A stretch of DNA of 13,274 nt from Thermoplasmata archaeon (GTDB lineage: Archaea; Thermoplasmatota; Thermoplasmata; UBA184). The stretch is from the NCBI GenBank assembly GCA_030042855.1, contig JASHYU010000199.1, forward strand, positions 1-13,274, in the 5' to 3' direction. The notes under the pieces were generated by a model. It did no database searches, was not told the origin of the DNA, and saw only the letters and a program-made list of their open reading frames with translations. Both the position numbers and the translations under genes were made by a program. Numbering within the stretch: position 1 is the stretch's first letter; every line of letters starts with the position of its first letter. Below are positions 1-5,541 of the stretch, piece by piece.

Positions 1-42
1 TGACTCCGATCGGCCCATCAGTCAGGGTATTCGAACCGGAAT

Positions 43-48
43 AAAAAA
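43..48 (-). terminator. Oligo-T terminator of tRNA-Ala
   Basis: Six A residues on the plus strand read as T6 on the minus strand, 27 nt past the tRNA-Ala 3' end. Archaeal RNA polymerase ends transcription at such T-runs. A short palindrome (58-68, CTAAC-A-GTTAG) lies between tRNA and T-run. T6 is rare in this GC-rich window, which supports the call. Confidence 0.55.
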
Positions 49-74
49 GAATCCCCTCTAACAGTTAGTGGTAG

Positions 75-146
75 TGGACACGGGGGGATTTGAACCCCCG
101 ACCTCTGCTTTGCGAAAGCAGCGATCTTCCGCTGATCTACGTGCCC
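75..146 (-). tRNA. tRNA-Ala (anticodon CGC)
   Basis: A full cloverleaf folds on the minus strand. The acceptor stem is GGGCACG paired with CGTGTCC and contains the G3:U70 wobble that is the alanine identity element. The D-stem is GATC/GATC, the anticodon stem CTGCT/AGCAG holds loop TTCGCAA (anticodon CGC, reads GCG), and the T-arm is GGGGG-TTCAAAT-CCCCC. The discriminator is A and CCA is not encoded. It is 72 nt with no intron. It follows the flavin reductase gene on the same strand but has its own TATA-like box. Confidence 0.96.
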
Positions 147-172
147 TCGGCGGCGGGGGAGGATGCGTCCCG

Positions 173-179
173 CTTAAGG
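173..179 (-). promoter_or_regulatory. TATA-like box of tRNA-Ala
   Basis: CCTTAAG on the minus strand, centred about 30 bp before the tRNA 5' end, is the only A/T-rich element in the 76-nt gap between tRNA-Ala and the flavin reductase. Spacing fits an archaeal TBP site with a start just before the mature tRNA. Confidence 0.5.
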
Positions 180-222
180 ACTTGCCGGGACGTCTACGGC
201 CGATCCGGCGCCTGCGAACCTT

Positions 223-783
223 TCAGTGCGAATGCTTCAGGACGCGGGTGAACCGCACGAGCTCGTTCAGGTGGCCCGCGATCATCTTGCGGGCTGTCTC
301 GTCGGTGAGCCGGCCGTTCGCGTCGAACTTCTGGGGCGCGAACGTGACGATGACCTCCGGGCGGTTGATGGGGAACATGTTGAGGAACACCATCGTCTGG
401 CGGAGCGCGTACTGGGCCCGCGCGCCCCCGATCATGCCCACGCTCGCGCTCATGAGTCCGGCCGGCTTGCCGTCCCAGGCGCTCTTGCCGTAGGGTCGCG
501 AGCCCCAGTCGATCGCGTTCTTCTCCGCGGCCGAGAGCCCGTAGTTGTGCTCGTTGAGCGAGAACAGGATCGCGTCGGCGGCCCGGGCCCCTTCCTGGAA
601 CTTCCGGACCGGTGCGGGCGCCTCGTTCTCGTCGTCCTGATTGAAGACCGGGAAGCCGCGGATGTCGCCGATCTCGATCCGAACGTCCTTCGGCGCGAGC
701 TCGCGTGCGGCCTCGAGCAGGCTCGTGGAGTACGCGTTCTTTCGGAGGCTGCCGGGTACGCCGAAGATCGTGAGCTCGTCCAT
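223..783 (-). CDS. NAD(P)H-dependent FMN reductase family protein
   Basis: A 186-residue flavodoxin-fold protein of the NADPH-dependent FMN reductase family (SsuE/ChrR/azoreductase-like, COG0431 type), close to the usual family length. The N-terminal strand leads into the FMN phosphate-binding loop GSLRKNAYS (11-19). EHNYGLSAAEKNAIDW (78-93) corresponds to the family's P-E-Y-N-Y/KNAIDW segment that contacts the flavin ring, with His in place of the usual Tyr. GGARAQ (119-124) is the third conserved loop. Members are cytoplasmic and use NAD(P)H to reduce FMN, quinones, azo dyes or metals; the substrate cannot be told here. It starts at ATG 783, 66 nt after the AAA-associated domain gene, with an inverted repeat containing a CTTAAG box in between. 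The nearby sulfonate-type ABC genes make an SsuE-like role conceivable, but the motifs resemble ChrR/YieF more. Confidence 0.9.
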   Translation of the reverse strand: MDELTIFGVPGSLRKNAYSTSLLEAARELAPKDVRIEIGDIRGFPVFNQDDENEAPAPVRKFQEGARAADAILFSLNEHNYGLSAAEKNAIDWGSRPYGKSAWDGKPAGLMSASVGMIGGARAQYALRQTMVFLNMFPINRPEVIVTFAPQKFDANGRLTDETARKMIAGHLNELVRFTRVLKHSH

Positions 784-804
784 GGCCGACCTCGTCGATG
801 GGAG

Positions 805-830
805 CGCGCCGCCGCTTAAGAGGCGGCGCG
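805..830. repeat. Perfect 9-bp inverted repeat around a CTTAAG box
   Basis: CGCGCCGCC (805-813) and GGCGGCGCG (822-830) are exact reverse complements separated by 8 nt, GCTTAAGA. The repeat lies between the AAA-associated domain gene (stop at 850) and the flavin reductase start (783). The spacer carries the only TATA-like sequence, centred 35 bp before that start. It could be an operator over a promoter or a GC-rich RNA hairpin ending or stabilising the ABC transcript. Confidence 0.5.
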
Positions 831-849
831 GCGGGCCGGGGTCAGCAGC

Positions 850-1467
850 TTACGCCGACGCCATCCGCTCGGCAGCCGAGTGGGTCGTCGAGGTCGCGCT
901 CGTCCCCGAGGACGATCGGGCCGCGCCCCCCGCGCTGTTCGGGGTCGCGCCGGCGCCGGGGGGCGGCGGTCGGCTCGGCGAGGACTTGGCCGAGGTGGGA
1001 TGACGGCGCGCGATGAGCCGCTCCTCCGCCGCGTCGTACCGGAACAGTTCGGCGTAGCGCCCCCAATTCACGATGTTCTGCACCGCCTCGTCGGCCGGCG
1101 CGGTCGTGAACGAGACGATCTGGTGGAACTGCTCGCTCGAGAGACTGTGACCGGGAGACCCCTCGAGCGCCCGGACGATCGTCTTGAACAAGGTCGTGCG
1201 GAGGAGCTGGTCCCGGAGGAGCGCCTTGCGCTCGGTGATCGACGAGTTGACGAACCGCTGCCCGAGTTCCGAGAACGTCGCCCGGCCGTCCGAGACGGTG
1301 AGGAGGTGCAGGACCTGCGCGTACTCGAGCGCCGGGAAGATCTCGTCGATCTCGAGGTCGAGGTCGTCCGCGAGGAGCGCGATGTCCTCCGAGCCCTTGT
1401 GGGCCTTCAGGAGGACGAGGAGCCCCATCATCTCGGTCGGGCTCGACTTGGGAAACGTGGTCGGCAC
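850..1467 (-). CDS. AAA-associated C-terminal domain protein of the ABC transporter (PF09821-like)
   Basis: A 205-residue protein. Residues about 10-152 resemble the AAA-associated C-terminal domain (AAA_assoc_C) often fused behind nitrate/sulfonate-type ABC ATPases. Recognisable features are GLLVLLKAHKGSEDIALLA (15-33), where the family has a G-L-L-E-L-L/G-G-x-x-D-I pattern, a winged-helix-like first half, and WGRYAELFRYD near 144. It has no membrane segment and is probably a cytoplasmic regulatory subunit of the ATPase. It starts at GTG 1467, 35 nt after the ATPase gene, so here the domain is separate rather than fused. A TATA box over the ATPase stop codon may give it its own promoter. The last 50 or so residues are a Ser/Thr/Pro/Ala-rich tail unlike the rest and may be disordered or a frame-shifted end. 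The family call is from memory of the pattern. Confidence 0.78.
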   Translation of the reverse strand: MPTTFPKSSPTEMMGLLVLLKAHKGSEDIALLADDLDLEIDEIFPALEYAQVLHLLTVSDGRATFSELGQRFVNSSITERKALLRDQLLRTTLFKTIVRALEGSPGHSLSSEQFHQIVSFTTAPADEAVQNIVNWGRYAELFRYDAAEERLIARRHPTSAKSSPSRPPPPGAGATPNSAGGAARSSSGTSATSTTHSAAERMASA

Positions 1468-1501
1468 GGACGTTCCGGAAGGGGGCCTACTCGGGCGGTT
1501 T

Positions 1502-1509
1502 CCTATAAA
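1502..1509 (-). promoter_or_regulatory. TATA box overlapping the ATPase stop codon
   Basis: TTTATAGG on the minus strand is one of the best TATA matches in the window. It contains the TAG stop of the ATPase gene (1503-1505). Its centre is 39 bp before the GTG of the AAA-associated domain gene, predicting a leader of about 13 nt and separate expression of that subunit. Confidence 0.5.
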
Positions 1510-2318
1510 CCTTCGCCGGAGCGGCCGGTGGAGCTCAACGCCGCCTCGGACGCGCCGGCGGGCCGACCCTCGGTGATCAGGGAGTAGACCCGGTCCGTGA
1601 GGTCGTAGAACGCGCTCGACTTGCGGTCGCGCGGGCGAGTCAGCTCGACCGGGATCTCGGCGAGGACGTGGCCCGGGCGTCGGGAGAGGACGACGACCCG
1701 GTCGGCGAGCTCGATCGCTTCCTCGATGTTGTGGGTGACGAGGATGACCGCCTCGGGGGGCAGGGCGGGGTCCTGCCAGAGCTGCAGGATCTCGTCGCGC
1801 AGGCTCTCGGCGGTGAGCGCGTCCAGCGCGCTGAACGGCTCATCCATCAGAAGGACGGCCGGCTCGACCGCGAGCGCCCGGGCGAGGCCGACGCGCTGGC
1901 GCATCCCGCCCGAGAGCTCGCGCGGGAACGCCTCCTGGAACCCATCGAGCCCCGTGACGCCGATGTAGCGCTCAACCTGGGGCGCGATCCGCGCGGGCGG
2001 CCAACCCAGCGCCTCGAGGCCGAACGCGACGTTCTGGGAGACGGTGAGCCACGGGAAGAGGGCGAAGCTCTGGAAGACCATCGCCATCTGCTTGCAGACG
2101 CCGTCGATCGGCTGGTCGCGGAACAGGATCCGACCCGAGGTCGGTCGGTCGAGCCCCTGGATGAGCCGGAGCAAGGTCGACTTGCCGCATCCGGACGGAC
2201 CGACCAGTGCGAGGAAATCCGCGTCCTTGACGTCGAACGAGACGTCCTGCATGATCGTGATCGAGCCGTGGCGGGACGCGAAGCTCTTGTCGAGGTGCTC
2301 GACCCGGATCAGCGCCAC
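1503..2318 (-). CDS. ABC transporter ATP-binding protein, nitrate/sulfonate/taurine type
   Basis: A 271-residue ABC ATPase of the SsuB/TauB/NrtD class that powers import by the neighbouring permease. All nucleotide-binding motifs are intact: Walker A GPSGCGKST (40-48), Q-loop Gln83 in MVFQSF, signature LSGGMRQR (135-142), Walker B LLMDE (156-160) and switch His196 in VTHN. The end (to about 245, FYDLTDRVYSLI) matches the close of this class, after which some relatives continue into an AAA-associated domain; here that domain is the next gene. It starts at GTG 2318 with GGTGAG a few bases upstream, 37 nt after the permease stop, so an operon is likely. The substrate cannot be read from an ATPase. 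Confidence 0.95.
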   Translation of the reverse strand: MALIRVEHLDKSFASRHGSITIMQDVSFDVKDADFLALVGPSGCGKSTLLRLIQGLDRPTSGRILFRDQPIDGVCKQMAMVFQSFALFPWLTVSQNVAFGLEALGWPPARIAPQVERYIGVTGLDGFQEAFPRELSGGMRQRVGLARALAVEPAVLLMDEPFSALDALTAESLRDEILQLWQDPALPPEAVILVTHNIEEAIELADRVVVLSRRPGHVLAEIPVELTRPRDRKSSAFYDLTDRVYSLITEGRPAGASEAALSSTGRSGEGL

Positions 2319-2355
2319 GCCTCACCCCGCGACCGCTCGGACCGGCGGGCCCCGA

Positions 2356-4158
2356 TCAGTCGTACCGGTACCGCGTCGCCGCTCGGCGGTAGAGCGGCTT
2401 CCATATGAGCTCGTTGATGGCGATGACCGTCACGACCATCGCGAGCAGCGCCGTCGCCATCAGAGGATAGCCCGCCGTCCCGAGCTTGTAGCCGATGTCG
2501 ATCTGCTGGCCGAGGCCGAGCACGCTCAGCGCCTTGCCGGTCCCCGAGCTCAGGTACTCGGCGACGATCAGCGTGTTCCAGCCGCCGCCGAACGCCGTGA
2601 TCGACCCCGTGATGAGCGCGGGGAAGACCCCGGGGAGCAGGACGCGCCGGAAGAACTTCGAGCCCCGAACGCCGTAGGCCCGGGCCGCCTCCGTGAGATC
2701 CGGCGGCAGGGCCCGGATGCCCGAGAGCAGGTTGAAGAAGAGGTACCAGAGCATCCCGGTCATCAGCATCAGGATCGAGGCCCCTTCCGGACTGATGTAC
2801 GGGATGAGCTGGAAGACGATCACCGGGAAGAGGGCGGTCGCCGGGAACGACGCGATCACCTCGATGATCGGGAGGCCGACCCGGCCCGCGCGCGAGCTCC
2901 GCGCGACGTGGATCGCGAGCGGGAGCGAGATGGCGAGGCAGATCGCGTAGGCGGCGACGATGCGCGCGGTGGAGGCGCCGACCGCGAACGGCACGAGATC
3001 GATCTGCGCGCGGACCGAGGACTGGATCGGGGAGGTGTAGACGCCCACGAGCGCGACCGCGAGCGCGATCAGGAGGAGCCAGACGATGACGAGGATCGAG
3101 CCGAGCGAGACGTAGTAGACGATCGACCGGCGGCGCGGGCTCGGAGTGCGGCCGGGGCGCACGGTGAATGCGGCCAGCTGCACGAGCGGGGTCGTGACGT
3201 AGCTCACGCCCGTGCGCACGCGCTGCGTGACGTAGACCCGGGCCCGGCGGAACCGTCCGGCCGCGTCGCGCTCGGGCGCCGAGGCCTCTGCCTCGCCCGA
3301 CGGGGCGGTGTCGTAGCGGAACCGCTCGGCCCAGCGACCGAGGGGACGCCAGACGGCGAAGTCGAGGAGCGCGATCACGATCACGAGCACGATGACCCCC
3401 GCGAGGAACTTCGGCGCGTTGGAGGCGCTCGCGGCGAACGAGAGGTAGCTCCCGATGCCCTTCAGCGCGTTCGAGGTGTTCGTCGTGAAGATCTCCGCCT
3501 CGACCAGGAAGAACCAGCCCGCCGTCCAGGAGAGGACCGAGTTGTAGACGAGGCGGTTGACGCACGCGGGATACAGGACGCGCCGGAAGAGGAGCCAGCC
3601 GCGGAGCCCGAAGGTGTCGGCGGCTTCCTTGAGGTCGCTCGGAAGCGTCTTGAGCGACTCGTAGACGCCGAAGACCATGTTCCAGGCCATCGACGTGAAG
3701 ATGAGGAAGACGGAGGCGAGGTTCGGCCCGAGGAAGCTTCCCGGGGTCGCCTCGGCGAGGATCACGACCGCGAACGGGAAGAACCCGAGGATCGGGATCG
3801 ACTGGAGGATGTCGAGCACCGGGATCATCACGCGCTCGCCGCCGCGGTGCGTCGCTGCGTAGTACCCGTACGCGAGCGAGAAGGCGAGCGAGAGGGAGTA
3901 GGCGGCGAGCATGCGCAGGAACGAGTAGGAGACATCGACGGCCGCGGTCGGAAGGTAGCCCGCGATCGAGGAGAACGAGAAGGCCGAGGTCGCCGCGAGC
4001 AAGACGAACGCGAGCGTCGGGACCGCCGCGTAGATCGCGAGCGAGCGGCCGGCGGATGGCATCCGGCCGACGGGTCGCACGCGGGGCGCGGACTCTCCCG
4101 CCGGGGGCGCCGCCGGGCCGCTCGCTCCGTCGGATGCCGTCGGGCTCCGTTCAGCCAT
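2356..4158 (-). CDS. ABC transporter permease with two fused membrane domains, nitrate/sulfonate/taurine type
   Basis: A 600-residue membrane protein made of two binding-protein-dependent permease domains in tandem. Each half has about six hydrophobic segments (about 39-275 and 345-590) joined by a charged, Arg-rich cytoplasmic linker (about 280-345). Each half has the EAA loop that docks on the ATPase: EAADTFGLRGWLLFRRVLYP (178-197) and EAARAYGVRGSKFFRRVLLP (490-509), with LQSIPILGFFP (118-128) and IASFPATALFP (435-445) in front. One chain thus supplies both permease subunits. I chose ATG 4158, preceded by GGGAGGGG on the minus strand. The open frame continues upstream to 4320, but that part overlaps the tRNA-Gln promoter and gene and lacks a plausible N-terminus. 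No substrate-binding protein is encoded next to it. Confidence 0.93.
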   Translation of the reverse strand: MAERSPTASDGASGPAAPPAGESAPRVRPVGRMPSAGRSLAIYAAVPTLAFVLLAATSAFSFSSIAGYLPTAAVDVSYSFLRMLAAYSLSLAFSLAYGYYAATHRGGERVMIPVLDILQSIPILGFFPFAVVILAEATPGSFLGPNLASVFLIFTSMAWNMVFGVYESLKTLPSDLKEAADTFGLRGWLLFRRVLYPACVNRLVYNSVLSWTAGWFFLVEAEIFTTNTSNALKGIGSYLSFAASASNAPKFLAGVIVLVIVIALLDFAVWRPLGRWAERFRYDTAPSGEAEASAPERDAAGRFRRARVYVTQRVRTGVSYVTTPLVQLAAFTVRPGRTPSPRRRSIVYYVSLGSILVIVWLLLIALAVALVGVYTSPIQSSVRAQIDLVPFAVGASTARIVAAYAICLAISLPLAIHVARSSRAGRVGLPIIEVIASFPATALFPVIVFQLIPYISPEGASILMLMTGMLWYLFFNLLSGIRALPPDLTEAARAYGVRGSKFFRRVLLPGVFPALITGSITAFGGGWNTLIVAEYLSSGTGKALSVLGLGQQIDIGYKLGTAGYPLMATALLAMVVTVIAINELIWKPLYRRAATRYRYD

Positions 4159-4201
4159 CGTCCCCTCCCGGTGGCAGGAATCGCGCGGTGACCCTGCGTT
4201 C

Positions 4202-4208
4202 CTATTTG
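4202..4208 (-). promoter_or_regulatory. Possible TATA box of the ABC operon
   Basis: CAAATAG on the minus strand is centred about 47 bp before the permease ATG, the only A/T-rich patch there. It would give a leader of about 20 nt containing the GGGAGGGG ribosome-binding sequence (4163-4170). The gap 4159-4294 is shared with the divergent tRNA-Gln promoter. Confidence 0.4.
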
Positions 4209-4262
4209 TGCGGAGTGGTCGAACCGCCGCCGGGCGCCCCAGCGCGACCGCCGCGCGGCAAC

Positions 4263-4269
4263 ATTTATC
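4263..4269 (+). promoter_or_regulatory. TATA box of the tRNA-Gln/tRNA-Leu transcript
   Basis: ATTTATC is centred 29 bp before the tRNA-Gln 5' end, standard spacing for an archaeal TBP site. The 27-nt spacer between the two tRNAs has no similar element, so both tRNAs, and perhaps the phosphatase 31 nt further on, are probably one transcript. Confidence 0.6.
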
Positions 4270-4294
4270 AGCGCCCCGACGCTGACTTCGCCGT

Positions 4295-4401
4295 AGCCCC
4301 GTGGTGTAGTGGCCAATCATGCGAGACTCTGGATCTCGCGACGCAGGTTCGAACGCCGCGGGGGCGTGCGACCCCCCCGGCCGGAGCTCCTGCCGGGGCT
4401 A
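4295..4401 (+). tRNA. tRNA-Gln (anticodon CTG) with a T-loop intron at 59/60
   Basis: The acceptor stem AGCCCCG (4295-4301) pairs with CGGGGCT (4394-4400), followed by discriminator A. The anticodon stem CGAGA/TCTCG encloses loop CTCTGGA, giving anticodon CTG (4329-4331), which reads CAG. The T-stem GCAGG (4343-4347) pairs with CCTGC (4389-4393), but 34 extra bases split the T-loop after TTCGAA. Removing 4354-4387 gives the standard loop TTCGAAT and a 73-nt tRNA. The body closely matches the archaeal tRNA-Gln pattern as I remember it. In Archaea Gln-tRNA is usually made by charging with Glu (GltX, encoded in this window) and amidation by GatDE. CCA is not encoded. A scan that does not allow T-loop introns would call this a pseudogene or miss it. 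Confidence 0.93.
4354..4387 (+). other. 34-nt tRNA-Gln intron at position 59/60 with BHB motif
   Basis: The fold is a textbook bulge-helix-bulge. The outer helix is the T-stem (4343-4347/4389-4393). The central 4-bp helix is TTCG (4348-4351) with CGGA (4382-4385, one G-U). The 3-nt bulges are AAC (4352-4354) and GCT (4386-4388). The inner helix is GCCG (4355-4358) with CGGC (4378-4381), then a C-C mismatch and a GGGGG/CCCCC stem with a 7-nt loop. Cutting after the second base of each bulge yields an exact TTCGAAT T-loop. Confidence 0.9.
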
Positions 4402-4452
4402 CTTCGCGCGCGGGCTCACTCTTCCTGTGCGGGGGTGCTCCAGCTCGGCCAA

Positions 4453-4479
4453 ACGCTCCCGAATCGGGACGCGGGCCAG
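4453..4479 (+). other. 27-nt tRNA-Leu(TAG) intron in the D-loop (about 21/22)
   Basis: The outer helix is CTC (4444-4446) with GAG (4481-4483). The central helix is GGCC (4447-4450) with GGCC (4474-4477). The bulges are AAA (4451-4453) and AGC (4478-4480). The inner helix CGC/GCG continues into TCCCG/CGGGA with an AAT loop. Cutting after the second base of each bulge leaves a D-loop of normal tRNA-Leu length. The exact numbering (21/22 or 22/23) depends on how the variable D-loop bases are counted. Confidence 0.82.
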
Positions 4480-4527
4480 CGAGGCAGGGCTTAGGACCCT
4501 GTTGCCTAGGGCATGCGCCGGTTCAAA

Positions 4528-4562
4528 AGGCGGGCCGGCCCGATCGACCGGCCGCCGGGATC
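4528..4562 (+). other. 35-nt tRNA-Leu(TAG) intron at position 59/60
   Basis: The outer helix is the T-stem (4517-4521/4564-4568). The central helix is TTCA (4522-4525) against GGGA (4557-4560): three pairs including one G-U, and an A-G mismatch at the inner end, so the motif is slightly relaxed. The bulges are AAA (4526-4528) and TCT (4561-4563). The inner helix GGCGG (4529-4533)/CCGCC (4552-4556) is followed by CCGG/CCGG and a 9-nt loop. Excision restores TTCAAAT. The position is the same as in the preceding tRNA-Gln. Confidence 0.83.
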
Positions 4563-4607
4563 TCCGGCCCCCCGCACTCCGGCGGCCCCGTTGACCCCGC
4601 GAGCCCG

Positions 4608-5501
4608 ATGCGCGATCTTCCCGTGTCCCCGTCCGACGTCCTCGAGCTCTCGCCCGAGGACGCCGACGCGCTCCTCGACCACCTCGAGCGCGCGGTACCG
4701 GTGCACCCGCCGCTCGTGGAGATCCCCGTCGGACGGGCCGAACGCGCGGTCGTCTTCGGCGACACCCACGGAGACTGGAGGTCGACCGAGACGGCCGTCG
4801 CGCTCTCCGGTGCCCCGGAGGGGCGGTCCCTCCTCATCGGGCTGGGCGACTACGTCGATCGGGCGATCGACGACTGTCCCGAGGGTTCGGTCGCGAACGC
4901 GTTCTACCTGCTCTCGCTCGCGGCGAGGTTCCCCGAACGGGTCCTCCTCCTCCAGGGGAACCACGAGACCGTCCGCACCGTCCCGGCGTTGCCCCACACG
5001 CTGCCCGAGGAGGTCGACGCGCTCTGGGGCCCCGACGCGGCGCGCTACGACCGTCTCGTCGGCCTCCTCGAGCGCGGCCCGCTCGCCGCGACGACCCCGA
5101 GCGGGGTCTACCTCGCGCATGCCGGCTTCCCCCGCCGTCTCGATTCCCGCTGGACGGAGACGTTCCGGCACCTCGATGTCGAGGGGCTGTGCGAGGTCGT
5201 CTGGGCCGAATGCGACCTCGCCCGATCGCGTCGCGGCGGCGCCCCGGTGTGGGGCGCCCGGGACCTGGACCGCTTCCTCGAGACGAGCGGGCTCTCGATC
5301 CTGTTGCGCGGCCACGATCCCGATCTCTGCGGGCGTCCCCTCTACGCCGGGCGTTGCCTCACGCTCCACACGACGCGCCTCTACGAGACCTACGGCGGGG
5401 TGGTCGTCGCGCTCGTGCCGCTCGACACGCGGCTGACCTCGGTCGCGGAGCTCCAGCTGCGCCACCTCCCGACCGAGGGCCGCACCTACCCGGCGCCCTG
5501 A
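4608..5501 (+). CDS. PPP-family metallophosphoesterase (serine/threonine phosphatase-like)
   Basis: A 297-residue calcineurin-type phosphoesterase with the full two-metal signature: GDTHGD (51-56), GDYVDR (80-85), GNHE (117-120), His171 in LAHAGF, and RGHD (234-237). GDxHG, GDxxDR and GNHE in this order are typical of PPP protein phosphatases, so dephosphorylation of Ser/Thr proteins is likely, though bis(nucleosyl)-polyphosphate or other phosphoester substrates are possible. No signal peptide or membrane segment is seen, so it should be cytoplasmic. The open frame runs upstream to 4056, but that part covers the ABC promoter and both tRNAs. ATG 4608, 31 nt after tRNA-Leu, is the first sensible start; the RBS is weak. 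It may be transcribed with the tRNAs. It converges on tsr3. Confidence 0.9.
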   Translation: MRDLPVSPSDVLELSPEDADALLDHLERAVPVHPPLVEIPVGRAERAVVFGDTHGDWRSTETAVALSGAPEGRSLLIGLGDYVDRAIDDCPEGSVANAFYLLSLAARFPERVLLLQGNHETVRTVPALPHTLPEEVDALWGPDAARYDRLVGLLERGPLAATTPSGVYLAHAGFPRRLDSRWTETFRHLDVEGLCEVVWAECDLARSRRGGAPVWGARDLDRFLETSGLSILLRGHDPDLCGRPLYAGRCLTLHTTRLYETYGGVVVALVPLDTRLTSVAELQLRHLPTEGRTYPAP

Positions 5502-5541
5502 GGTACCTCCTGCGGCCCCTCGGGAAGGACCGGCGTCGGGT

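Larger units (their letters stand above)
4429..4576 (+). tRNA. tRNA-Leu (anticodon TAG) with two non-canonical introns
   Basis: The acceptor stem GCGGGGG (4429-4435) pairs with CCCCCGC (4569-4575), then discriminator A, as usual for archaeal tRNA-Leu. The anticodon stem CAGGG/CCCTG (4485-4489/4497-4501) holds loop CTTAGGA, giving anticodon TAG (4492-4494), which reads CTA. The long variable arm of a class II tRNA is present (TGCC-TAG-GGCA, 4503-4513). The D-stem CTC (4438-4440)/GAG (4481-4483) and T-stem GCCGG (4517-4521)/CCGGC (4564-4568) close only if 4453-4479 and 4528-4562 are removed. The mature product is then 86 nt with a T-loop of TTCAAAT. It lies 27 nt after tRNA-Gln with no promoter of its own. 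The two insertions make it easy to miss by software. Confidence 0.9.

Noticed and set aside
1..42. GGTTCGAAT-like T-arm on the minus strand near 29-40
   Set aside because: Flanking bases do not pair to form a T-stem and no acceptor or anticodon arm follows, so it is not a tRNA remnant I can support.
223..4158. Assignment as a complete alkanesulfonate (ssuEBC) locus
   Set aside because: No monooxygenase or binding protein is present, and the flavin reductase looks more like the ChrR/YieF branch, so a sulfonate role is only a possibility.
2044..4191. A 715-codon plus-strand open frame opposite the ABC genes
   Set aside because: It is made mostly of Arg, Glu, Asp and Gly repeats, the usual antisense shadow of a GC-rich coding strand. 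The minus strand holds clear permease and ATPase motifs.
4159..4320. N-terminal extension of the permease frame
   Set aside because: It overlaps the tRNA-Gln gene and TATA box, and a good ribosome-binding sequence precedes ATG 4158.
4295..4576. Reading the two tRNA-like stretches as tRNA pseudogenes
   Set aside because: All stems pair exactly, and the extra bases fold as BHB introns whose removal gives standard loops. Decay would not leave such precise structure.
4056..4607. N-terminal extension of the phosphatase frame
   Set aside because: It would run through the ABC promoter and both tRNA genes and shows no domain; the phosphatase fold begins after ATG 4608.
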